A DNA stretch of 64,000 nt from Diospyros lotus (taxonomy: Eukaryota; Streptophyta; Magnoliopsida; Ericales; Ebenaceae): positions 13,041,030 to 13,105,029 of the forward strand of contig NC_068346.1 of assembly GCF_014633365.1 (NCBI RefSeq), written 5' to 3'. Each line of letters opens with the position of its first letter. Positions within the stretch are counted from its first letter, which is position 1. Positions 23,127 to 36,600 of the stretch are shown here, piece after piece. A program made the translations under genes and the position numbers. The notes beneath the pieces were generated by a model, which was given only the letters and a program-made list of their open reading frames with translations, did no database searches and was not told where the DNA came from.

Positions 23127-24329
23127 CTAGAGGTAAACCCGTGCCATACACGTGAGAGTTTAATTTAAAAATAAAAAATTAAACTCGTTATTTTAAATAA
23201 TTATAACATAATTGATAATTACAATTTTTTTTAATATTTAGTCTTTTATCAAAATTTAAGTTTAATTTATTCGCTATTTAATATGCTAACGGAGAACACT
23301 CTTAATTCAATGTACCGTCATTTAATGTGTTAAAAAATAATTAACGCATTAAGTAGATCACTTGGCAAAATACTTATAATTTTTTTATTTATTATATTAT
23401 AAAATTTATAATATATCCACTCAAAGATGTTCGTTATTTTCTATTTATTATATTATAAATATAAATTAAAACTCTTAAATGAGAGTAAGAATAAGTTTTC
23501 AATAATAACAAAACTTTAAAAATATGAATTTTGATTTATTTCATAGTCTTAAAAATGTGATACCTTAAATATTAATTAGCATTGAAAAACTCAAGAATTT
23601 GACAATCTTAAATATTTTTTTATGAATTTTTTAAGATATCACATTTTCAAGATTATAATATAATTATTAAAATAAAATTAATAATTAATTAATTACTACC
23701 TTTGATTTAATGTAAGTTTTTAAGAGAAAAAATTCACCATTGATTGACACTTGACAAAATGCTTTGCGTGACTATCTTGTTTTAATATTATATATATATA
23801 TATATAGAATAAAGATATAAAAAAAAAGTTTTAAATAAATAAACAATTTTATATGACTTAATTAATAGTTCAAGTTGTCTATTAATATTTCTTACAAAAC
23901 TCATATAAATTTAATATAAATTTTAGAGTCAAAAAATAGCTTGACAGATTTTTGGAAGAAAAAAATTTGCAAACTATTTTACTTTAATAGACAATTTTTT
24001 GTGATTTAATTAATATTTAAGTGTCTATTCATATTATTTATAAATAGTATTTATTTTTGATTGATTGACGGATTATTAAATATTTAATATTCATATAATA
24101 ATGTATTGAAAAACTCATAATTATCATTGAAAAACTCGTGTATTTAAAATTTATTATTAATTTTACAGTAATTAGTACTTACTATTTCAAAATAATTAAA
24201 AATTTTAAATTATTAATATAAATTATTAAATACAAATTATTAATATAATAAGTATTGAATATAAATTATTAATACAAATTTTGAGAGATTTTTTTTTCTT
24301 AAAGTATCGTACTTTTATATATATAAAGA
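23127..24329 (-). mobile_element. Possible small non-autonomous Helitron
   Basis: On the minus strand the segment starts A|TCTTTATATATATAAAAG and ends CACGTGTATGGCACG...CCTCTAG|T. It thus has a TC 5' end, a short CGTG/CACG hairpin about 10 bases before a CTAG 3' end, and insertion between A and T, all Helitron hallmarks. The interior is AT-rich and non-coding. The stem is only 4 bp, so the call is tentative. Confidence 0.42.
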
Positions 24330-24632
24330 TTTTATTTTATTTTATTTTATTTTTGCTAATAGTTTTGGTAGGCAATTAAAACTATATTTTGCTTTTCTGA
24401 ATTTTAAAACCCCAACCAAACACAGACTAACATCATAAACGAAGATAAAAAACAATTCTTTGGGCCATCATTCCATTGGGCGGACCAAGGAATTGTAGTG
24501 GTCGGAGGAGCAACGTCGAACTATTCTCGCCGAACCGCTAACGTTCACCGAAACCCTAGCAAACAAAACCCACCCCTCATTAGTTCGTCAGCTAAGGCGC
24601 TTCAGATCAATCTCGACATCTCAGCCTGTAAA

Positions 24633-27600
24633 ATGTATGGAGCTGAAGCAGTTACCGACGATTCAGATCGAACCGCTTTCAGAAAAGCAGAGAAGAAGTA
24701 CAAGCTCTATTATGATCAAAACCCTAAATCTTCCAAAAAGTACTTTTTATATTCTTCAACTCCTTTTTTTTTTTTTTGTTGGTTGCGTAATTTTTCTTTT
24801 TTCTTTTTGTTTTCTAGCATCTCATAGTTGTGTCTAAATCCAGGAAGAAGGAACCCAGAGCAGTTGATTTGTCAGAGGTTATTGATTTCAAGTCCATTCT
24901 CGACTCATTCAACCGCAATGGTGAACTCCCTCCCGGAGTTTCCATGCTTTCGTGTGATTTTGATCAACCCATCTTTTCCTTGGAGAGTCGCCCAGGTAGC
25001 TAGCATTTAAAAAAAAAAGTGAAAAACCTTAGTTATATTGGTTTGCAATTTTACTTTTTTCGCACTATGAATTGTCTGAACGACGAAGTTAAATAATTTT
25101 TGGCTTTTGGTATGGGTTTAAATGGAATTGCAATCAAGTGAAAGGAAATAAAAATGCGATTTCAATGATTGTGCATTTTACTGACACTCAGATTATTTTC
25201 TCGGCTTGCTTGTACTTTGTCTGTTACTTGCATGTTATTTTCTTAGATATGATCTTTAGACTTTTAGTTGAGGAGCCGACCCCACGTAGTGGAATAAAGG
25301 CTTTGTGATTATTGTTGTTCTAGTGTTTCAGTTGAGATATTCAACAATATTTTTGCTCTTCACTAGATACTGTAAAGGTGCCATGAATAGTCTTTCAGAA
25401 TTTACTCCAAAAAGTTAAATCTTTCGAGAGATATATTCATTACAGTTCAATTTATAGAGCAAACTTCCATCTCAAAATTCTCCATTGCTATTTATAACTA
25501 GCTTCTTAGAGCGGAAATTGTCTTCAAAACTTGAATGTGTTTTTCTTGTTGGGCACAGGGTTTTATTTTCTTCCAGGGGCAATCAGTGTTGAGGAACAAT
25601 CCCACTGGATTAGGGAGAGCTTAACAAGTTTCCCACAGCCTCCTAATAGAACAAACCATAATGCAATTTATGGGCCTGTATGTGATTTATTTCCTGCTGC
25701 TGGAGAAGGAAAAATTTTAGTTGAAGAGGGTTGTCCCAGCGCAGATAGGGTTTCTGAGTCTAATTCTTTGGATAACAGTGTAGAAGGTCCTAGATGGAAA
25801 TTTTATGAGGAATCTGTTGCATCAGCAAGAGCAAACACATCGAAATCAATACCAGCATCTCTTTTGCTGCGGAAGTTACGGTGGAGTACCCTGGGCCTAC
25901 AATTTGACTGGTCTAAGGTCATTGCTAATTTCTTTGTAATTCTTTTTCAGTTTGAGTCTCAAATTAAGTATCATAGCCTTCTTTTGTTGTCTGTTATCTA
26001 TTATTAACCTGAGTACTTGGAGAGATATGCCATTTCATGTATGACAGCATAACTAGTCTGAGAAATTTGGAAATATTGCCTGGTTGGTTTAATGGTCATT
26101 GTAGCTAGATTCAACCACATTGGTTATTTCAACCAATTTGGACCATGTTTTACTGAACTTAAGCCTGTGAGGTCACCGCTATGGTGCTACTGCTCTTCCT
26201 TTTTTTGATGACTGTTTACCTTTTTAAGATGTTTGCATTATCTGTTGCGACTGTTGTCCATTAGCAGTTCTTTCATCAATCACCTTGAGTCAAAATTTTG
26301 TGATATGCCATATTGAAGAGATGCTGTTTTAGTTAATGTGATATTTTCTGGGTTTATTGTGTTGTTGAAATAATGTTGCTTTAAGTAGGTTTGAGTTTGG
26401 TTTGTACAATTTATTTAACTGTGACATACTGTATTCATAGTACAAACTAATTTTTCCTCAACCAGATGCGTGGTATGAAATGGTTCTTTGAGATAAATTG
26501 GCCCATTTTGAGTTCTATTACCTTAAACAATGTCTTAGCCCCAGAAATTAAGAATTTTCAGCCTTAGGTACCTTATGCATTTGTCTGCATGCCATGCTCA
26601 TTTTAATTCTGCACATACAGCTGAACGGCTTTTTTGCATGTTTGTGCAGCGGAATTATGATATTTATCTTCCTCACAGCAAGATCCCTCAAGCACTTTGT
26701 CAACTGGCCCAAAGAATGGCAATTCCTGCAATGCCGGTTGGGGAAAACTTCCTGCCAGAAGCTGCTATAGTGAATTACTTTGGCTTAGGTAATCTTCAGC
26801 CATGGGTATATTTGATTTATGCTTTATTTTCTTTTCCTCTACTTTTTCTTTCCGGTTGTCTATTTATCATCAGCACTTGGAGTTTGTTACCATGTATATG
26901 CTTCTTGTTTGTTTTTTAAAATTTATTAATTAATTGAAATAAGTTGAAAACTTGTATTGTTGGTTAGGAAAAATGCTCATGCCTTGCTTATTCTAGGTGA
27001 TACACTCGGGGGTCACCTTGATGACATGGAAGCCGATTGGAGTAAACCTATTGTGAGCATGAGGTATCATACAATTATCTATACTATAGATAAATCTTAA
27101 TAGATAACAGCTGGATGGATAATCATGTTGAGGCTGAGCTATATTTGCCTTTCTTTCAGTTTGGGCTGCAAAGCTATTTTCCTTCTTGGAGGGAAGTCTA
27201 GACAGGTTCTTCCCCTGGCAATGTTCCTTCGGAGTGGTGATGTTGTATTAATGGCTGGAGAAGCAAGGGAATGTTTTCACGGTCAGTTTATGTTTATAGT
27301 CTGTTCATATCAATAACGTGGTAGTTTTTAGATATGGCCTACTATGAAATCCATATATTTAGTTTTTTTATACCATGCAATCTCAAATTTTACCAACATT
27401 ATAGGTAATATAAGTCCATAGCTGTGTATATTTGTGAATTACAGCTTCACATTCTTTGTTGTTGTAGTCAATTATGTTGCTGGTATTATATCTCCTTAAT
27501 TCTTGTTTGGTTTATGTGTCCGGAGTAAGTTTCCTTCAACATTTCCGAAGTTGTAACGTGTTGAAATTTTTATTTTCCTTGAGGATTGAATTAATAGCTT

Positions 27601-30600
27601 GGTTATAGGGTTTCAGTTTTGGAACAATTGGTTTGTTTAATGGAAATTGCACAAACTAACCACTTTACAAATAGTAAATTCGTTTTTATTCCCTTTTCTG
27701 TGAAAAAATGTTTTTGTCCTATCCAAACAAATTATTTGCATCCTATAGCCAATTTCCCAATTCTGACCCCACCACCTAATATTTAAATCCAACACTTTAT
27801 ATAAATCTTCAAAATGAAAATAAAAACACTAAAAGACCAAAATAACCCTGACCATTTGAAACCCACCCTAATGGAACCCCCCCCCCCCCAAAAAAAAAAA
27901 AAAAAAAAAAAAACTTGATCGTCTCTCCAAACCCAAACTCGATGCCAACAACGGCCGCCACCGGCACCGCCAACAGCCACCACCGCCATTTCTAATCGCC
28001 TGCAACCCCAAAGCAGCACTGTCACGAGATAAGTCTCAATGTTTCAGATTTTTTGTAGTTGGGTTGGGTGAGTACGGTGGGTTGGGTGGCGGCGATGGGG
28101 CTTTGTTTGAAGCCCCATCAACGCCAGCCGATGGCAATTTGGAGGAAGCCCCATCGTTTGATGGGGGCGATGGGGCTTCGACTGGGCCGGAGTCGATGGG
28201 GCTTCGAACGAAGCCCCATCACCACTGTCTTCGGTGAGGACGACGGGCTTCGTCTTCTCCAATGAAGCCTTGGCAGCTTCGTTGAAGAAGACGAAGCCAG
28301 TCGTCGGGCTTCGTTGGTTCGGGCTTCGTATCCAACGAAGCCCAGATCTAAGTTACGACCACCACGTAACCCGGATCTGAAAAATAAAAAAAGAAAACTA
28401 CAAATTTTATTTTTTTTATTTTTTATTTTTCTTTTGCTATAATTGATAAGATCTTGTTAATTAATATTAATTCTATCTCAATTTACTCATATGTCCTATT
28501 CTATCTCAATTTACTCATATGTCCTATTCTACCTCAATATTGAAAAATGTAAATAGAAACTATATTGTTTGTTTATTTTATTTTTATTTCAATTTGCCTA
28601 TTACACTACTTCAAAAACAAGAAGATCTTGAGTTTGAATCTTTGCTCATATGTCCTTTTACACTGCTTCAATAAAATCTTGTTAATTATTAATTTTATTG
28701 TTATTTCAAACAGAATATATTGAGTTTGAATATCTGGTGGTCTTGTATCTTATTTTAATTTGTCACTTCAATAAGTAAATGAATACACCTACTTGCACAC
28801 TTTGTCAATCTTTTCTTGACAAAGATAATTGTTATTTTTGTATTGTTTTTTTCTTTTTTTTATAGATGGCTGGCCAACAAATTAGGCAATTTACTTATGT
28901 TCATACTCACCGAGCAATACCGTCTGGAATACAGGTTACTACTCATTGTGGGATCAAACACCTCGAGACAATGAGGATTGCTCTAAACCAATATGAGCTA
29001 TTGGATAGATTCCTAGAGGGCCCATTAGGACATTTCTTGAAAATCCTTTCAGCACTCCATTTGACTGCACCACAATTGATATATAATGTTCTGGTTAGGG
29101 AGGTGACATTCTCGGGTGCTCGCCACGATGAAATGTGGTTCGAGATCGGTGGCATGACATACATGTACAGGAAGCAGGAGTTTATACTTATTATCGAACT
29201 CCGATTTGGGGTAGTTGATAAAGAAATCCTCGAAACGAGGCTTAATGCGCTGGACAATTTACGTGCGCAACTATTTTCATAGCACTAGAAATGATTGTCT
29301 GGAGACTACATCAAAACCCTATTTAATAACTGAGAGGACTTGGTTTCATAACTGAGAGGACCTGGTTTTAGATGATGTCCTGAGATTGGTTTACGTTGTT
29401 GTGGTTAACTTGTTATTGTTGAGCCTAGATGAGCGTGCACGTGTGGATGATTTTTTGTGAACTATGGATGAGGATTTAGATGCATTTGAGGCCTTCCCTT
29501 GGGGGACATACGTGTACAGTAAGAGTCAACATTACATTCGAATGACCACGAGCGAGGACAAGTTGAGTGGTGGAGTTGGGAAAAAAAGTAAACATTTATG
29601 GTTTTGTGTGGGCATTTCAAGTACAAGTTACTCTCTTCGTATTGTTTTATATTATAATATTGTATATGATTTGTCTATACCAACTAAATATTTGTTTTGT
29701 TTTTTGTTTTCTATTATAATTTTTTTTTACTCTCTTCTCTACAGTGGTGGTTGATCGAAAAATTCACATGGATTCAAAATAAATGGGTCATCCCACTATC
29801 TGGCACATTCATTCTCAAGTGCAGAAAGTGATTATAAAAAAAAAAAGACCACAAATAAAAAATTACAACGATTGTCTTGTGAATGAAGTAAGTGTGTGAC
29901 TTAACCTAAATTTTATTTATTTTTGTTTTTGTTTTAGGTAATATCTATCTAAATAATACTATGTTGTAGGTATGAGGATTGAGTTCGACACTTGAGCCCA
30001 CCAATGTTGAGCCGGAAACGGATTTTTGGAGGTCCTTTAACCCTTAACACTCGGTCGGAGAGTACGTATTCAAATTTGGGGATGAAGGGGGTGACGAGGA
30101 TGAGGAGGCTTGTGACGAGGAGGAGCCTATACATGGCCATGGAGATGAGCAGAGAAGGGAGGAGGAGGTTATACATAAAGAGACAGATAAAGAAGGTAGA
30201 CAGGAGACATGACTCCTTGACAGTCCACAACATGGACCAAATGAGCACGGGGTATGATTACTATTATTATAATAATGATTTTTATTTTTTATTTTTTGCA
30301 ATTATTTTTAATGTTTAAAAATTTGTGTGTTTGCCTTTTGCAGATCACCAAGATGCTAGTTCAAACGTTGGAGATGTTGAGGAGGGTAGACAAGGAAATA
30401 AGTCTAATGAGGACAGAAATGGTTGAAATGAGGACACATTTTGACCGAGAAATGGGTCAAATAAGGACACATTTTGACATAGAAATAGGTCAAATGAGTG
30501 CCCAATTATTGCAACTAGAGAGGGCGCAATGCAATCTGCATATTGACTAGAGATGTCAAAATGGGCCCGGCCCGAGATCGGGCTAGGGCCAGCATTTTGC

Positions 30601-33600
30601 TGGCCCATTTAAGGCCGGGCCGATTTGGCCCGGCGGGCCAAATGGTGGCGGGCCAGGCTGGCCCGCTAATCGGCCACAAACCCCCTCCCTCAGCCTCGCC
30701 TCTCGCCCTCGCCCTCGCCCTTGCCTGCGCCCCTCACTCGCCCTCGTCTCGCCCGGGCCCCTCGCTCTCGCCCTCGCCCTCGCCCCTCGCCCTCGCCGTC
30801 GCTCGCGCCCCTCACTCTCGCCCTCGCCCTCGCCCTCGCCCTCGTCCTCACTCGCGCCCCTCGCTCGCCCTCTGTCTCGCCCTCGCCCTCGCCCTCGCCC
30901 TCTGTCTCGCCCGCGCCCGCGCCCCTCGCTCTCGCCCTCGCCCCTCAGTCGCCCTCGCTCACCCTCTGTCGCCCGCGCCCCTCGCTCTCAGTCTTGCCCC
31001 TCGCCCTCTCTCGCTCACGCTGCCTGCCTCTGGGCCAAAAATGGTATAAAAAAAAAAAAAAATTTGGGCGGGCCCGTGTAGGGCCGGGCTAGGGCTAGCA
31101 ATCTGTTGGCTCGTTTTTAAGCGGGCCGATTTGGCCTGGCCCGGCCTGTTTGCCATCTCTAATATTGACCATTCCCCAGTTCACATCGATGATGGGGATG
31201 AGCAGCACCAATGTGGTGATCAGATATATGCTAGTCATCTCGATGACGAAGACGAGGCATCTACATCTGTAGTAGGTTCTAAATTTATAAGTTTACATAT
31301 TAGAATCTGAAGTACAATATTGTAATAGTTAGTTTATATACAGTTGCAGGAAAAGGACATGGTTAGGTCGGCAAGCGACCTGTGTGAGACAAAAAAAAAA
31401 ATCGCAATTTTGTAAGACACCTTTCACTTATCCTATCGGACCAAAGAAGAGAAAGATGGATGTCGCGGTGGAGGGGTCGAACCTAGTGCCACAAGTGGGG
31501 TAGGATAATCTTAACCCCCTAAGGGTTACACTGAGTTCATAGCCTCCAAAGAAAACATTTTGTAAGTAATTAGTACCATATAGAATTACATTAACAATAC
31601 ATTCTCACATTTACAAATTCTAATTTTTGGTTATTGTAGTCGTGATACCGGGTACATTGAATATCTATCCTCGGCTGACTTCCGGTGCATAGAGGACATG
31701 AGCGAATGGTTGGACGGGCGTCACATTGATAGTTATATGTGTTGCCTCATCCAACCATTCACTCATGTCCTCTGTGTACCGGAAGTCAATCGGGGATAGA
31801 TATTCAAGGTACTCGGTGTCACGACTACAATAACCAAGAATTATAATTTGTAAATGTAAGAACGTATTGTTAATTTAATTCTATATGGTGCTAGTTATTT
31901 ACAAAATGTTTTCTTTGGAGGCGATGAACTCAGTGTCACCCTCAAGGGGGTTAAGATTATTGTACCCCACTTGTGGCACTGGGTCCGACCCCTCTACCGC
32001 GACATTCATCTTTCTCTTTTTTGGTCGGATAGGATCAGTAAAAGGTGTCTTATAAAATTGCGATTTTTTTTTGGCTCGCACAGGTCACTTGCCAACCTAA
32101 CCACATCCTTTTCCTGCAACTGTACATAAACTAACTATTACAATATTGTACTTCAGATTCTGATATGTAAACGTATAAATTTTGAACTTACTACAGATGT
32201 AGATCCTCCTCATCGTGATGATTAGGATATATCTGATCACCACCTTGGTGCTGCTTATCGCCATCATCGATGTGAACTGGGGAATGGTCAATATGCGGAC
32301 TACGTTGCGCCCTCTCTAGTTGCAGCAATTGGGCACTCATTTGACCTATTTCTATATCCTTATTTGACCTATTTTTCGGTCAAAATGTGTCCTCATTTCA
32401 ACCATTTCTGTCCTCATTTGACTTATTTCCTCGTCTATCGTCTTCAACATCTCCAACGTTTAGCATCTTGGTAATTTGCAAAAGGCGAACACACAAATTT
32501 TTAAACATTAAAAATAATTGCAAAAAAAAATAAAAATCATTATTATAATAATAGTAATCATATCCCGTGCTTGGTCAAGGAGTCTTGTCTCCTGCCTATC
32601 TTCTTTATCTGTCTCTTTATGTACAACCTCCTCCTTCCTTCTCTGCTCATCTCCATGGCCATGTATAGGCTCCTCGTCACCACCCTCCTCATCCTCGTCA
32701 CCCCCAAATTTGAATACGTACTCTCTGACTGAGTGCTGAGGGTTAAAGGACCTCCAAAAATCCGTTTCCCGCTCAGCATTGGTGGGCTCAAGTGTTGGAC
32801 TCAATCCTCATACCTACAACATAGTATTATTTAGATAGATATTACCTAAAACAAAAATAAATAAAATTTAGGTTAAGTCGCACACTTACTTCATTCGTGA
32901 GACAATCGTTGTAATTTTTTATTTGTGGCCTTTTTTTTTATAATCACTTTTTGCACTTGGGAATGAATGCACTCGATAGTGGGATGACCCATTTATTTTG
33001 AATCCATGTGAATTTTTCGATCAACCACCACTATAGAGAAGAGAGTAAAAAAAATTTATAATAGAAAACAAAACAAATATTTAGTTAGTATAGACAAATC
33101 ATATACAATATTATAATATAAAACAATACGAAGAGAGTAATTTGTACTTGAAATGTCCACACAAAACCATAAATGTTTACTTTTTTCCCAACTCCACCAC
33201 TCAACTTGTCCTCGCTCGTGGCCATTCGAATGTAATGTTGACTCTTACTGTACACGTATGTCCCCCAAGGGAAGGTCTCAAATGCATCTAAATCCTCAGT
33301 CATAGTCCACAAAAAATCATCCACGCGTGCACGCTCATCTAGGCCCAACAATAACAAGTTAACCATAACAACGTAAACCAATCTCAGGACATCATCTGAA
33401 ACTGGGTCCTCTTTGTTATTAAGTAGGGTTTTGATGTCGTCTCTAGACACTCCTTTCTGGTGTTGTGGAAATAGTCGCGCATGTAAATTATTCAGCGCAC
33501 TAGGACTCATTTCAAGGATTTCTTTATCAATTGCCCCAAATCGAAGTCCGATAATAAGTATGAACTCCTGCTTCCCGTACCTATATGTCATGCCACCGAT

Positions 33601-36600
33601 CTCGAACCACATTTCATCGTGGCGGGCACCCAGGAATGTCACCTCCCTAACCAGAACATTATATATCAATTGCGGTGCAGTCAAATGGAGTGCTGAAGGG
33701 GTTTTTAAGAAATGTCCTAATGGGCCCTCTAGGAATCTATCCAATAGCTCATATCGGTTTAGAGCAATCCTCATTGTCTCAAGGTGTTTGATCCTGCAAT
33801 GAGTAGTAACCCGTGTTCCAGACGGTATTACTCGGTGAGTATGAACATAAGTAATTTGCCTAATTTGTTGGCCAACCATCTATAAGAAAAAAACAATACA
33901 AAAATAACAATTGTCTTGGTCAAGAAAAGATTGACAAAGTGTGCAAGTAGGTGTATTCATTTATTTGTTGAAGTGACAAATTAAAATAAGATACAAGACT
34001 ACTAGATATTCAAACTCAATATATTATATTTGAAATAACAATAAAATTATTAATTAACAAAATCTTATTGAAGCAGTGTAAAAGGACATATGAGCAGAGA
34101 TTCAACTCAAGATCTTGTTGTTCTTGAAGCAGTGTAATAGGCAAATTGATATAAAAATAAAATAAACAAACAATATATTTTTTGTTTACATTTTTCAATA
34201 TTGAAGTAGAATAGGACATATGAGTAAGATCTTATCAATTATAAGAATAAAAATAATAAAATTTGTAATTTTTCTTTTTTTATTTTTCAAATTCGGGTTA
34301 CGTGGTGGTCGTAACCCAAATCCGAGCTTCGTATCCAACGAAGCCTGAACCCGGGCTCCGTCTTCTCCAACAAAGTCGCCGAGCGATGGGGGCTTCGCAC
34401 GAAGCCCCATCGAATGATGGGGCTTCCTTTGAATCGCCATCGGCCGGCGTGGATAGGGCTTCGAACAAAGCCCCATCGCCGCCACCCAACCCAATTACAA
34501 AAAATCTGAAATGTTGAGACTTACCTCATGACGATGCTGCTTTGGGGTTGTAGGCGATTGGAAATGGTGGCGGTGGTTGTTGGCGGTGGCGGCCGTTGTT
34601 CCCGTCGGTAGTGCTGTCGTAGGTTTGGGTTTGGAGAGACGATCGAGTTTTTGGGGGGGGGGGGGGCGGGGTTCAAATGGTTAGGGTTATTTTGGTATTT
34701 TAGTGTTTTTATTTTCATTTTGAATATTTATATAAAGTTTTGGATTTAAATATTAGTTGGTGGGGTCAGTATTGAGAAAGTGGCTATAGGATGTAAATAA
34801 TTTATTTGGATAGGACTAAAATGTTTTTTCACAAAAAAGGGAATAAAAACGAATTTACTATTTGTAAAGTGGTTAGTTTATGCGATTTCCACTAAAAACA
34901 AAATAATTCAAGCTAAACTTAACAATACTAAATTACTAATAATTTAAAATCAACAATTATTCAGATCATAATCACCTCAAAGCTTTGATCTCACTAGAAA
35001 ATCTAGAAATCATCGTAATAAGACAAAATTAATGTTTATTTGGTGGGTTCTTGACTTTATTAATCTCTTTGTAGAAGAAAACTTTACATTGAGTTTTGTT
35101 GATTTTCAACTCACAATCACTCAATCATAAGGTGAGTGGGTGGATGATCTTTTGTTGCAGGCCATGTATGCATGCAAGAGGTGGCCTAAACCTAGTGTCC
35201 TTGCCAATTTGCTCGCTGTATGAACTTCGCCCCATTAAGTGAAGATCTTGACAACTTGCATAACTCTTATGAGCCATTTTAGTGCCCATTTACAAGAACA
35301 AAGGAGGTTCAAAATTGTGAAAATCACAAAGAGATCAAGCTAACGAGCTACAATATAAAACTGGAGAAAGGGTGATTGAGCAAAGGGCAAGAAGAGAGAT
35401 TAAGGTGTCTATAAAGATCATTTTTGGGTGTAGCAATGTCATATCATCACCTTTTAGGTGCAGTAACAGTGTCACATATACATATGTATATGAGATAATC
35501 GCCTAAAATTATCCCAAATAAATAGTGAGAAATTAAGAAAGTGTCAAAAATCAGAAGCTTCTAGATGATGGTTAGGCAAATTCTCTGCTAGTAATAATAA
35601 CCATCTCTAACCAATTCATGGGAGAAATTGGAGAGTAGATAGAGGTGAAGAAGGAAGGTAAAAAGGCAAGGAGGGAGAGAGATTGCAAGAGGAATAATTG
35701 TGGTGAATCTTCTATGTGTGCATTAGTCAGATGCTTGATAGAATATGCCACATGAAAAATCAATCCAATGTTGGGTTGATTGTGGTTAGTCATTGATGAG
35801 AATGAGGCTATTTCCCTTGCCAGAGAGGGACTGATTTGAGATGCTAGAGACATGTTGCATTGAATTGTTCATATGTGTGAGCATGGGATATTTATTGGGC
35901 TCTTGTAGTTCAGTTTTCACTTCTCACTCCTATCAGGTTGAAGAAAATATGGATGGAGAGGAGGTTGTGATGATGCTTGAGCCATTGAGTTGGGTGTGCA
36001 TTGCTTAGCCAGGTGGAGAAGATATTATAATAGCCTATGGTACTCTACTCTGTTGACCTGGCTGGATTTCCACTCTTTTCTTTCCCTATGAATAATGTAA
36101 TATTCAGATTTAGTTCTTTTGTGAGTGTGGGATACCCATGAGAGTATGGAAAACATTTGTAAACTCTTGTTCTTATTGATGATTTCGGAGTTAATACTTT
36201 CAGCAGAGAACATCTTATGTTCTAAGAAATTTATGGCCTTGTTTTGGATGTATTTGCAATGTGAGTTGCGCTCATGCATAATACTTTAGTTTCCTGAGAA
36301 CTCTAGCATTTAGAATACCCATTTGAGCATTTAACTAGATTGCTCTTCAAACGTCCACAAACTGCAGGATTGGCTTCTGTTCAGAAATAGAGTCAAGATA
36401 TATCCTTTCGCACTTTGATGGAAGCTTATCGAGGATTTGCTACTCCCTTTTCTCTGTTTTTTTGTTTTTTGGGTGTGGGGATGTGCGGCGGGGGGTTTAC
36501 AAGTAATACTGTATCAATCCATTGAAAGCTGTAGTTGGATCTATATAGTGCATAATTTGTGATTTCCAAGCATGCTTGTTAGTCAATATGATGATTTATA

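Larger units (their letters stand above)
27642..34890. mobile_element. Giant inverted-repeat (foldback) transposon in ALKBH1 intron 6
   Basis: The left arm 27642-31714 and the right arm 31750-34890 are inverted copies with a 35-bp spacer. Outer ends: GGAAATTGCACAAACTAACC at the left matches GGAAATCGCATAAACTAACC read inward from the right. Inner ends: gcgaatggttgga / tccaaccattcactc. Each arm holds a subterminal cluster of GATGGGGCTTCG hairpins, then a DUF1985 gene, an acidic region and the first residues of a Ulp1-like domain. Arms differ by many substitutions and indels, and the left carries a hAT insertion (30548-31161), so this is not a simple assembly duplication. I could not identify a matching target-site duplication. 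DUF1985 plus Ulp1 genes are known from plant Mutator-like and CACTA elements. Confidence 0.88.

Noticed and set aside
24498..24632. Longer ALKBH1 start upstream of 24633
   Set aside because: The extension would need a GTG start; ATG 24633 is the first in-frame ATG and fits the family N-terminus.
30543..31156. Pro/Ser/Ala/Leu-rich frames of 65-168 codons
   Set aside because: They translate the (CCCTCG)n filler of a non-autonomous hAT element; there is no start context or domain.
28866..33879. DUF1985 frames as a host gene pair in divergent/convergent orientation
   Set aside because: They are mirror copies within the foldback element and lie wholly inside an ALKBH1 intron; this is transposon content.
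27642..34890. Giant palindrome as a pure assembly artefact
   Set aside because: The arms differ by many substitutions and indels, one arm has an extra hAT element with its own duplication, and they do not end at read- or contig-like breaks.
35572..35853. 93-codon minus-strand frame in ALKBH1 intron 6
   Set aside because: No recognisable domain, ordinary intron composition, no splice or conservation evidence.
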